Assembly: GCA_001874255.1 (NCBI GenBank)
Contig: MPDC01000014.1
Span: forward strand, 1-64,000
Origin: Alphaproteobacteria bacterium MedPE-SWcel
GTDB taxonomy: Bacteria; Pseudomonadota; Alphaproteobacteria; Rhodobacterales; Rhodobacteraceae
Direction: 5' to 3'
DNA: 64,000 nt
Each line of letters starts with the position of its first letter. The stretch's first letter is position 1. Shown here piece after piece: positions 56,381 through 64,000 of this stretch. Under the pieces are notes generated by a model, which saw only the letters and a program-made list of their open reading frames with translations, was not told the DNA's origin and did not search any database. Both the position numbers and the translations under genes were made by a program.

Positions 56381-56740
56381 ATGATCCGCAAGATCCTTGC
56401 AGCCGCGCTTGTGGCCGCGCCCCTGACTGCCACATCTGTTCTGGCTGATGCCGATCTCGGCAAGGAAGACAGCTGCAAATACCAGGGTCAGGTGATGGCC
56501 GCCGTCCAGAAGGCGCGGCTGGACCGGGTGCCGCAGGCCCAGGTCGAGGATACGATCCGCGCGTCGTCGCCCGGCTGGCCTGCGAATTTCTCCAACGCCA
56601 TTCCGCAGCTGACGGCGCATGTCTATCAGATGAAGCGTCGCGACCTGAAGCAACATGACCTCGGCGAGGTGTTCGAGGCCCAATGCCTTGAAAATTGGGA
56701 ACAGATCCAGGCGATGAAGAAGTCTCTTGCCGACAACTGA
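56381..56740 (+). CDS. Secreted hypothetical protein
   Basis: Signal peptide MIRKILAAALVAAPLTATSVLA; two cysteines in the mature part. Confidence 0.7.
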   Translation: MIRKILAAALVAAPLTATSVLADADLGKEDSCKYQGQVMAAVQKARLDRVPQAQVEDTIRASSPGWPANFSNAIPQLTAHVYQMKRRDLKQHDLGEVFEAQCLENWEQIQAMKKSLADN

Positions 56741-56765
56741 ATTGCTTGATTGATCGGATCCCGAC

Positions 56766-58775
56766 ATGTCTCTGCCGCCTGGATTTCTGGATGAATTGCG
56801 TACCCGAGTCAGCCTGTCTGATGTTGTCGGGCGCAAGGTCGTTTGGGACCAGCGCAAGAGCCAGCAGGGCAAGGGGGATCTATGGTCGCCCTGTCCCTTC
56901 CACCATGAGAAAACGGCCTCATTCCATGTGGATGATCGCAAGGGGTTTTATTATTGCTTTGGCTGTCATGCCAAGGGAGATGCACTGAAATTCGTGCAGG
57001 AGACCGAGAATGTGTCCTTCATGGAGGCGGTGGAAATCCTCGCAGGTGAAGCCGGTCTGGAGATGCCCAAACGCGACCCGAAGGCGGCCGAAAAGCAGGA
57101 CCGGCGCACCCAGCTTGCAGAGGTCATGGAGCAGGCGGTGCGTTTCTTCCGCCTGCAACTGAATACGCAGGCGGCCGGCGAGGCGCGGGCCTATCTGTCA
57201 CGCCGAGGGCTCAGTGCGGAGGCATTGGAGCGTTGGGAAATCGGCTTTGCGCCGGACGGCTGGCAGATGCTTTGGGATGCGTTGAAGGGCAAGGGGATTG
57301 CCGATGAACTGATCCTCGGGGCTGGCCTTGCAAAGCCTTCGAACAAGGGCAAGAAACCCTATGACACGTTTCGTAATCGGATCATGTTTCCGATCCGGGA
57401 TGCCCGAGGGCGGGCCATTGCCTTTGGCGGTCGGGCGATGGATCCGAATGACAACGCCAAATATCTGAACTCGCCCGAAACCGAGCTGTTTGACAAGGGG
57501 CGGAACCTTTACAATCACGGCCCGGCGCGTGCCGCCTCCGGGCGGGGCAGTACATTGGTGGTGGCCGAGGGCTACATGGATGTGATTGCGCTGTCCGAGG
57601 CGGGGTTTGCGTCCTCGGTTGCGCCGCTGGGTACGGCGGTAACCGATACCCAGCTGCAGCTTCTGTGGCGGATTTCGGACGAGCCGATCATCGCACTCGA
57701 TGGCGATACGGCAGGCGTGCGGGCGGCGATGCGTCTGATTGATATGGCGCTGCCCTTGCTGGAAGCAGGCAAATCCCTGCGGTTTGCCGTGATGCCTGAC
57801 GGCAAGGATCCGGATGATCTGATCCGCGCGGAAGGGGCAGGCGCGGTGCAGGCGGTGTTGGATCAGGCGATCCCGATGGTGCGGCTTTTGTGGCAGCGAG
57901 AAACCGAAGGCCGGGTCTTTGACAGCCCCGAACGCAAGGCCGCGCTGGACAAGTCCCTGCGCGAGAAAATCAAGCTGATCCGCGATCCGTCAATTCGCCA
58001 GCATTATGCCGAGGATATCAAAGAGCTGCGGTTCCAGCTCTTCCGGGGCAGCCGGGGCGGCGCAGGGCAGGGGGGCTCCGGCTATGAGCCCCGTCAGGGG
58101 GGGTACAAATCGCGCTCCCGATCCCAGGGCGGATTTCGCGATGGCAGCCGCATGCCATGGGGGGCGCCGCCGTCGCCGCGCGCAACCACGCGATCATCGA
58201 TCGTTGCCGCCGCTGAGGACCAGGACTTTGCCCGGGTGCGTGAGGCGGTGATCCTGGCCACGGCTCTGACAACGCCCACCGTTATCCCGGAGTTCGAGAT
58301 CAACCTCGAACGGATGCAATGCCGGGATCCCGATCATGCCCACCTGCGCGATCTCGTCCTGCGCCACGGCATTGATGCGCCGGAGCGACTTCGCGATGAA
58401 ATTACGTATGCGCTCGGGCCCGATGCCCTTGAAAACCTGCTGGCCCTGCGCCATGTGGCAATCAGCCCCTGCGTGCGCAAACCCGGCGATCTGGAAATGG
58501 CCAGCCTCACTCTGGCCGAAGAATTCGCGAAACTCGAGAGCATGGCGGGGCTCAATGCTGAACTGGCGGAGGCCGAGGAGGATCTGGATGGTCTGGCCGA
58601 TGAGGCTCTGACCTGGCGGTTGCGTCAGGCGGCAGAGGCCCGCAACCGGGCTGTCCGCAGCGAGAATGAGGACAAGGCGACATATGATGTGGGCGAAAAC
58701 GGTGCGCGACTCAACAGGGATGAACGCGATGCCTTTGGCGCCCTGCTCAACCGAATCGGCTTCAGTGAAAAATGA
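56766..58775 (+). CDS. dnaG: DNA primase
   Basis: CPFHHEKTASFHVDDRKGFYYCFGCHAKGDALKFVQ zinc-binding domain; Toprim VVAEGYMDVIALSEAG. Confidence 0.97.
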   Translation: MSLPPGFLDELRTRVSLSDVVGRKVVWDQRKSQQGKGDLWSPCPFHHEKTASFHVDDRKGFYYCFGCHAKGDALKFVQETENVSFMEAVEILAGEAGLEMPKRDPKAAEKQDRRTQLAEVMEQAVRFFRLQLNTQAAGEARAYLSRRGLSAEALERWEIGFAPDGWQMLWDALKGKGIADELILGAGLAKPSNKGKKPYDTFRNRIMFPIRDARGRAIAFGGRAMDPNDNAKYLNSPETELFDKGRNLYNHGPARAASGRGSTLVVAEGYMDVIALSEAGFASSVAPLGTAVTDTQLQLLWRISDEPIIALDGDTAGVRAAMRLIDMALPLLEAGKSLRFAVMPDGKDPDDLIRAEGAGAVQAVLDQAIPMVRLLWQRETEGRVFDSPERKAALDKSLREKIKLIRDPSIRQHYAEDIKELRFQLFRGSRGGAGQGGSGYEPRQGGYKSRSRSQGGFRDGSRMPWGAPPSPRATTRSSIVAAAEDQDFARVREAVILATALTTPTVIPEFEINLERMQCRDPDHAHLRDLVLRHGIDAPERLRDEITYALGPDALENLLALRHVAISPCVRKPGDLEMASLTLAEEFAKLESMAGLNAELAEAEEDLDGLADEALTWRLRQAAEARNRAVRSENEDKATYDVGENGARLNRDERDAFGALLNRIGFSEK

Positions 58776-58942
58776 CTGAATGGAAACGGTTTTGACGTGC
58801 CCGACTGTGGCCGCCACGCCGCGAAATGACGTTTTGCTAAAGAAGCGCAAAGAAAAATTGGGTAAACGGGGTGACGAATCACACGACCCCACTAATGATT
58901 CGACCCACCCGAATCGCCCGCAGCCCCTTAGAGGAGCAATGA

Positions 58943-60937
58943 ATGGCCGCCAAAGATACTGATGACCGCAAGCCTGACGATCAGGACGCCGAAATCTCGC
59001 TCGACATGAGCCAGGCCCAGGTCAAGAAGATGATCGCCGAAGCCCGTGAGAAGGGCTACATCACCTACGATCAGCTTAATCAGGTTCTGCCGCCGGATCA
59101 GGTCTCCTCCGAACAGATCGAGGATGTCATGTCCATGCTGTCGGAGATGGGCATCAACATCATCGAGGACGAAGAGGCCGAAGAGGAGGAGAATAAAGGC
59201 TCCACCGAGCTGGTCTCTGCCGAAACGAACCGCGAAGTCTCTGTCGCGGGCGCGCAGGCCGAAAAACTCGATCGCACCGATGACCCGGTGCGGATGTATC
59301 TGCGCGAGATGGGGTCTGTCGAATTGCTGTCGCGCGAAGGCGAGATTGCCATCGCCAAACGCATCGAGGCAGGGCGCAACACGATGATCCTCGGGCTCTG
59401 CGAGAGCCCGCTGACCTTTCAGGCGATCACGATCTGGCACGATGAACTTCTGTCCGAAGATATTCTGTTGCGCGATGTCATCGACCTGGAGGCCACATTC
59501 GGAAACCAGATGGACGAAGAAGGCGGCGTCGAGCAGCCGGTAGTCGATCCGTCCGCCGTGAGTGCTGCCGCCCCGGAGAAAAGCAAGGAAGACAGCCCCG
59601 AACTGGACGCCGACGGCAATCCGATCCTCAACAATGACGATGATGAGGACGAGGACGACCAGGCCAACATGTCCCTCGCGGCCATGGAAGCGGCGCTGAA
59701 GGACCGTGTTCTGGAAACGCTGGAGCGGATTTCCAATGACTTTGCGATGTTGTCGGAAATGCAGGATCTGCGGATCTCGGCAACGCTGAACGAGGACGGA
59801 TCCTTCTCGGCCTCGGATGAGGCCAAGTATCAGCAGCTGCGCTCCGAGATCGTGGAACTGGTGAACGGTCTGCATCTGCACAACAACCGGATCGAAGCCC
59901 TGATCGATCAGCTCTACGGCATCAACCGCCGTGTGATGCAGATCGACAGCGCGATGGTCAAACTGGCCGATCAGGCGCGGATCAACCGCAAGGAATTCGT
60001 TGACGCCTATCGTGGACGCGAGCTGGACCCGAACTGGCTGTCCGATATGGGCGACAAACCGGGACGCGGCTGGCAGATGTTCATCGAACGCTCCACCGAG
60101 AAGGTCGAAGAGCTGCGGGCTGACATGGCTCAGGTGGGCCAATATGTCGGTCTCGATATTTCGGAATTCCGCCGTATCGTCCAGCAGGTGCAAAAGGGCG
60201 AGAAAGAAGCCCGTCAGGCCAAGAAGGAAATGGTCGAGGCGAACCTGCGTCTGGTGATCTCGATTGCCAAGAAGTACACCAACCGGGGCCTGCAGTTCCT
60301 CGATCTCATTCAGGAAGGCAACATCGGCCTGATGAAGGCGGTGGACAAGTTCGAATACCGCCGTGGCTACAAGTTCTCGACCTATGCCACCTGGTGGATC
60401 CGTCAGGCGATCACCCGCTCCATCGCGGATCAGGCTCGGACCATCCGGATCCCGGTTCACATGATCGAGACGATCAACAAACTGGTGCGGACCGGACGCC
60501 AGATGCTGCACGAGATCGGCCGCGAGCCGACGCCGGAAGAGCTGGCGGAAAAGCTGCAGATGCCGCTGGAAAAAGTCCGCAAGGTGATGAAGATCGCCAA
60601 GGAACCGATCAGCCTCGAAACACCGATCGGCGACGAAGAAGACAGCCAGCTGGGCGATTTCATCGAGGACAAGAATGCCGTGCTGCCGCTGGACAGTGCC
60701 ATTCAGGAAAACCTCAAGGAAACCACGACACGGGTTCTGGCCAGCCTGACTCCGCGGGAGGAACGGGTCTTGCGGATGCGGTTCGGCATCGGCATGAACA
60801 CGGATCACACGCTGGAAGAGGTCGGCCAACAGTTCTCTGTGACCCGCGAGCGTATTCGTCAGATCGAGGCGAAAGCCCTGCGCAAGCTGAAACATCCAAG
60901 CCGGTCGCGCAAACTGCGCAGCTTCCTGGATCAATAG
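58943..60937 (+). CDS. rpoD: RNA polymerase primary sigma factor
   Basis: [74 protein letters not shown]. Confidence 0.98.
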   Translation: MAAKDTDDRKPDDQDAEISLDMSQAQVKKMIAEAREKGYITYDQLNQVLPPDQVSSEQIEDVMSMLSEMGINIIEDEEAEEEENKGSTELVSAETNREVSVAGAQAEKLDRTDDPVRMYLREMGSVELLSREGEIAIAKRIEAGRNTMILGLCESPLTFQAITIWHDELLSEDILLRDVIDLEATFGNQMDEEGGVEQPVVDPSAVSAAAPEKSKEDSPELDADGNPILNNDDDEDEDDQANMSLAAMEAALKDRVLETLERISNDFAMLSEMQDLRISATLNEDGSFSASDEAKYQQLRSEIVELVNGLHLHNNRIEALIDQLYGINRRVMQIDSAMVKLADQARINRKEFVDAYRGRELDPNWLSDMGDKPGRGWQMFIERSTEKVEELRADMAQVGQYVGLDISEFRRIVQQVQKGEKEARQAKKEMVEANLRLVISIAKKYTNRGLQFLDLIQEGNIGLMKAVDKFEYRRGYKFSTYATWWIRQAITRSIADQARTIRIPVHMIETINKLVRTGRQMLHEIGREPTPEELAEKLQMPLEKVRKVMKIAKEPISLETPIGDEEDSQLGDFIEDKNAVLPLDSAIQENLKETTTRVLASLTPREERVLRMRFGIGMNTDHTLEEVGQQFSVTRERIRQIEAKALRKLKHPSRSRKLRSFLDQ

Positions 60938-60997
60938 CGCCGGTCTGTTCCGGGGGCTCCCGGCGGGAATCGATCGCATCAGGCCCATGTTTCCAAG

Positions 60998-61027
60998 GCG
61001 CCCCGGATTGAGTTCGGGGCGCTTTTT
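60998..61027 (+). terminator. rpoD terminator
   Basis: GCGCCCCG-GATTGAGTT-CGGGGCGC-TTTTT. Confidence 0.85.
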
Positions 61028-61232
61028 CGTGCCTTTTGCCGGGGCATTCGCCACCCCGGTTCGCCGCCGACTGTCCAACTGTGCGCACCACACCAGGATT
61101 GGCGCCGCCCTTGTGTCAACCAATCAAGGTGTTAACCAATCAAGCGATCTGCATGTTGAATAAAGTTTTCGAAGAATTATCCTGTCCCGGGCGAGTGTGA
61201 TCGCTTCGAGCAGACAGAACCGGGGGGTGACG

Positions 61233-61541
61233 ATGAGCGGACGCAACGAGATGACCCATGCCATGACCGCGTTGGACAGACAGCTTGATGCGCTGGAGAC
61301 GATGACGGAAGTGAACTCTTTTCTCGTCATGGCAATGCGCGAGCATGAGCAGGACCTGATCCGTATGAGCCCGCAGGAAACCCGCGACATGCTGCGAACC
61401 AAGGCGCGGGCCATGTATCGGCCGGACGGGGGATTGAAGCCCAATGTCAGGGCGCTGGAGCTCCTGGAGGAAACCCTGGGGCGCGGACAATCGGCAGAGG
61501 TGATCCCTTTCCCGACGCCCGGGGCGGGGCATTCTTCCTGA
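61233..61541 (+). CDS. Hypothetical protein
   Basis: Intact ORF MSGRNEMTHAMTALDRQLDALETM downstream of rpoD. Confidence 0.55.
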   Translation: MSGRNEMTHAMTALDRQLDALETMTEVNSFLVMAMREHEQDLIRMSPQETRDMLRTKARAMYRPDGGLKPNVRALELLEETLGRGQSAEVIPFPTPGAGHSS

Positions 61542-61616
61542 TCGGGGCTTTCTGCACCCGTCGAAGACTTGTCCGTTTCAATTGAACGGCCTACATCAGG
61601 GAGAGTTCAAGGAAGG

Positions 61617-62078
61617 ATGCCCCTGATGCCGATCCCCAGCGTTTTCAACCGCTTTGCATGTGCCGTCTTGATCGGACTGTCGGGAATAGCCGCCTGCACC
61701 GAGCTCCCCACTGCCGGGCCGCAGGCGGATTTCTATGCAGCGCGCACGCAGGCGCGGGTCTATGTGCTGGATGCCCGCAGCTTTGAAGTCGTGCCGCAAA
61801 TCGGCGCCTATGGTGCTGCATATTGGTGCACCGCTGCGGATTTTGCCCGGCGGCGGCTTGGGGCAGGGTGGTCGCAAATGATCTACGTTCAGAAGGGGCG
61901 GGCGGATAGCGTTGTCAGCGGCCGTATTGATGCGGTGACCTTCACCTTGGACGAAGTTCCGCGCGCCGAAGAACATTCTCTGATCCGCCGGGCCTATGGC
62001 TTCAAACCCGGTGATGCCTTCAGCCTGTCCACGGCCGAGGGCTTCTGCCGCGAAATCGAACCGCTTCTTGTCTTTTAG
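61617..62078 (+). CDS. Hypothetical lipoprotein
   Basis: Lipobox-like CAVLIGLSGIAACTELPTAGPQ; start uncertain. Confidence 0.6.
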   Translation: MPLMPIPSVFNRFACAVLIGLSGIAACTELPTAGPQADFYAARTQARVYVLDARSFEVVPQIGAYGAAYWCTAADFARRRLGAGWSQMIYVQKGRADSVVSGRIDAVTFTLDEVPRAEEHSLIRRAYGFKPGDAFSLSTAEGFCREIEPLLVF

Positions 62079-62089
62079 GGGCGGAGCGC

Positions 62090-62509
62090 ATGTCGCAGCA
62101 CGAGTTTAAACTCGAAACGAGCGGTCAGGGGCTCTATGAATTCACGCGGGCGGTCTGCACCTGGGTCGCTCAGTCGGGGGTGTCGGCCGGGGTGCTGACG
62201 CTCTTTGTGCGCCACACGTCCTGCTCCTTGTTGGTGCAGGAAAACGCCGATCCCGAGGTTCGTGCGGACTTGCTGGCGTATTTTTCCCGCCTCGTGCCGC
62301 CATCCAGCGATCCTTCGATGGCCTATTTGCGCCACACCTATGAGGGACCGGACGATATGCCAGCTCATATCAGGGCGGCAATGATGCCAGTGAGCCTGTC
62401 GATCCCGATTTCCCAGGGGCAGCCGGTGCTTGGTACCTGGCAGGGCATCTATCTGTTCGAGCACCGCGACGCGCCACATCATCGCCGGGTCTTTGCACAT
62501 CTTGGCTAG
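62090..62509 (+). CDS. YjbQ-family protein (secondary thiamine-phosphate synthase enzyme)
   Basis: GVLTLFVRHTSCSLLVQENADPEVRADLLAYFSRLVP, YEGPDDMPAHIRAAMM, GTWQGIYLFEHRD. Confidence 0.93.
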   Translation: MSQHEFKLETSGQGLYEFTRAVCTWVAQSGVSAGVLTLFVRHTSCSLLVQENADPEVRADLLAYFSRLVPPSSDPSMAYLRHTYEGPDDMPAHIRAAMMPVSLSIPISQGQPVLGTWQGIYLFEHRDAPHHRRVFAHLG

Positions 62510-62540
62510 CCCGCTCCAATGTCTGAGTGCCAAGGGCCGC

Positions 62541-62596
62541 GGGCCCAGGGCTATGGACCAAGGACTACGGACCAAGGACTACGGGCCAAGGTGTTG
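62541..62596. repeat. Tandem repeat, 4 x 14 bp
   Basis: gggcccagggctat / ggaccaaggactac / ggaccaaggactac / gggccaaggtgttg. Confidence 0.8.
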
Positions 62597-62704
62597 CGGT
62601 GGCAATTCCCCTCTACCCAAACCCTAGCAGCTCCCCTATAGTTGTGGATAAATGCGCAAGACTGCGCACTAAAGCGATTTTGTGTCAGGAAAGGGAGCCC
62701 GCGG

Positions 62705-63172
62705 ATGCGCTGCCCGTTTTGCGGAAATGTCGATACCCAAGTGAAGGATTCACGCCCGGCAGAGGATCACGTCTCTATTCGTCGGCGCCGGTCCTGTCCG
62801 GCCTGCGGTGGCCGCTTCACCACCTATGAACGGGTCCAGCTGCGGGATCTTGTGGTGATCAAATCCAACGGCAAGCGTGAGGATTTCGACCGCGACAAGC
62901 TGGAACGCTCCATCCGGATCTCCATGCAGAAACGCCCTGTGGATCCGGAACGGATCGATCAGATGATCTCTGGCATCGTGAGGCGGCTGGAGAGCATGGG
63001 GGAAACCGATATCCGCTCCAAGATGATCGGCGAAATCGCGATGGAAGCGCTGGCCCGGATCGATACCGTGGCCTATGTGCGTTTCGCCAGCGTTTATAAA
63101 AACTTCCAGGCGGCCGACGATTTCGAGGACTTCGTTCACGAGCTGCGGCCACCGGTCCAGCCTGACAGCTGA
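62705..63172 (+). CDS. nrdR: Transcriptional repressor NrdR
   Basis: [49 protein letters not shown]. Confidence 0.97.
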   Translation: MRCPFCGNVDTQVKDSRPAEDHVSIRRRRSCPACGGRFTTYERVQLRDLVVIKSNGKREDFDRDKLERSIRISMQKRPVDPERIDQMISGIVRRLESMGETDIRSKMIGEIAMEALARIDTVAYVRFASVYKNFQAADDFEDFVHELRPPVQPDS

Positions 63173-63208
63173 TCTTCGGATCTGACGTGCAGGGAAAGGT
63201 CTGAGCCC

Positions 63209-64000
63209 ATGACCCAGAGTGATGATCGCTTCATGGCGATGGCCCTGTCGCTCGGACGCAGAGGGCAGGGCCGGACCTGGCCCAATCCTGCGGTCGGATG
63301 TGTCATCGTGCGCTCAGGCCGTATTGTCGGGCGTGGCTGGACCCAACCCGGTGGCAGACCCCACGCAGAGGTCGTGGCCCTGGCGCAGGCCGGAACCGCC
63401 GCCCAGGGCGCCACTGCCTATGTCAGCCTCGAACCCTGCGCTCATACCGGTCAGACCCCGCCCTGCGCCCAGGCGTTGATCGATGCCGGGGTTGCGCGGG
63501 TGGTGGCCGCGATTGGCGACAGTGACCCGCGGGTCAGCGGTCAGGGCTTTGCACTGTTGCACGCGGCGGGAATACCCGTCACCACCGGGGTTCGCGCCGA
63601 TGAGGCCGGCTGCGATCACGAAGGGTTCTTCCTCAGGACGGAACAGGGGCGGCCATTTGTAACGCTCAAGCTGGCAGCCAGTTTTGACGGCCGTATTGCG
63701 ACCGGATCAGGTCAGAGCAAATGGATCACCGGCGCCGAATCCCGCCGGGCGGTGCATGCCATGCGCGCCCGCCATGACGCCGTGATGGTTGGCGCGGGGA
63801 CGGCCCGGGCTGATGATCCCACACTGACCGTGCGGGAGCTTGGCATCCGGGATCAGCCTGCGCGGGTGGTTGTGTCACGTCATCTCGATTTGCCGCTGAT
63901 GAGCAGTCTGGCCCGTTCGGCGAAGGATGTGCCACTGTTCCTCTGTCATGGCCACAGTGCCGACGCAGAGCGCATCCGCGCATGGGAAGGGGTCGGAGCC
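63209..64000 (+). CDS. ribD: Bifunctional riboflavin deaminase/reductase RibD (partial, truncated by window end)
   Basis: Translation MTQSDDRFMAMALSLGRRGQGRTWPNPAVGCVIV...GGRPHAEVVAL...VSLEPCAHTGQTPPCAQALI; open to the window end. Confidence 0.95.
   Translation, partial: MTQSDDRFMAMALSLGRRGQGRTWPNPAVGCVIVRSGRIVGRGWTQPGGRPHAEVVALAQAGTAAQGATAYVSLEPCAHTGQTPPCAQALIDAGVARVVAAIGDSDPRVSGQGFALLHAAGIPVTTGVRADEAGCDHEGFFLRTEQGRPFVTLKLAASFDGRIATGSGQSKWITGAESRRAVHAMRARHDAVMVGAGTARADDPTLTVRELGIRDQPARVVVSRHLDLPLMSSLARSAKDVPLFLCHGHSADAERIRAWEGVGA

Noticed and set aside
58928-61123. 731-aa - strand ORF opposite rpoD
   Set aside because: Antisense shadow; rpoD is unambiguous

Overview
Chromosomal window from a high-GC alphaproteobacterium, most likely Rhodobacterales/Roseobacter group (judged from gene content and protein style; no database search was run). 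Most of it is core or metabolic DNA: glpD/glpR; an iron uptake and storage locus (hemP, two imelysins, di-haem oxidoreductase, bfr/bfd, DUF1513); metG; a carnitine catabolism locus (CdhR-like, BKACE, carnitine dehydrogenase-thioesterase fusion, SDR); an EF-hand/ECF sigma/periplasmic sensor cassette; a PleD-like cyclase; MttB-family methyltransferase; H-NOX-like + GGDEF pair; molybdopterin oxidoreductase; MocR regulator; two tandem tRNA-Glu; recJ, glpX, hom; TadE/TadE/TadG; gdhA; soxBDAG; dnaG-rpoD; yjbQ; nrdR; ribD (cut by the window end). The left edge holds a mobile-element scar. Leading observations: (1) an H-NOX-like protein that appears to lack both the proximal haem His and the YxSxR motif, overlapping a GGDEF gene; (2) a stand-alone ImuA-like gene with a perfect GTTC-N7-GTTC SOS box 18 nt upstream of its start; (3) a PleD-like cyclase whose receiver domains look unphosphorylatable; (4) a REP-like palindromic element present twice, each time between convergent genes; (5) a perfect 14-bp operator-like palindrome on the start of an XRE regulator facing a DUF2061/desaturase operon; (6) several intergenic short tandem repeats, often with a 16-bp period. 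No CRISPR array, complete prophage or rRNA operon was seen.
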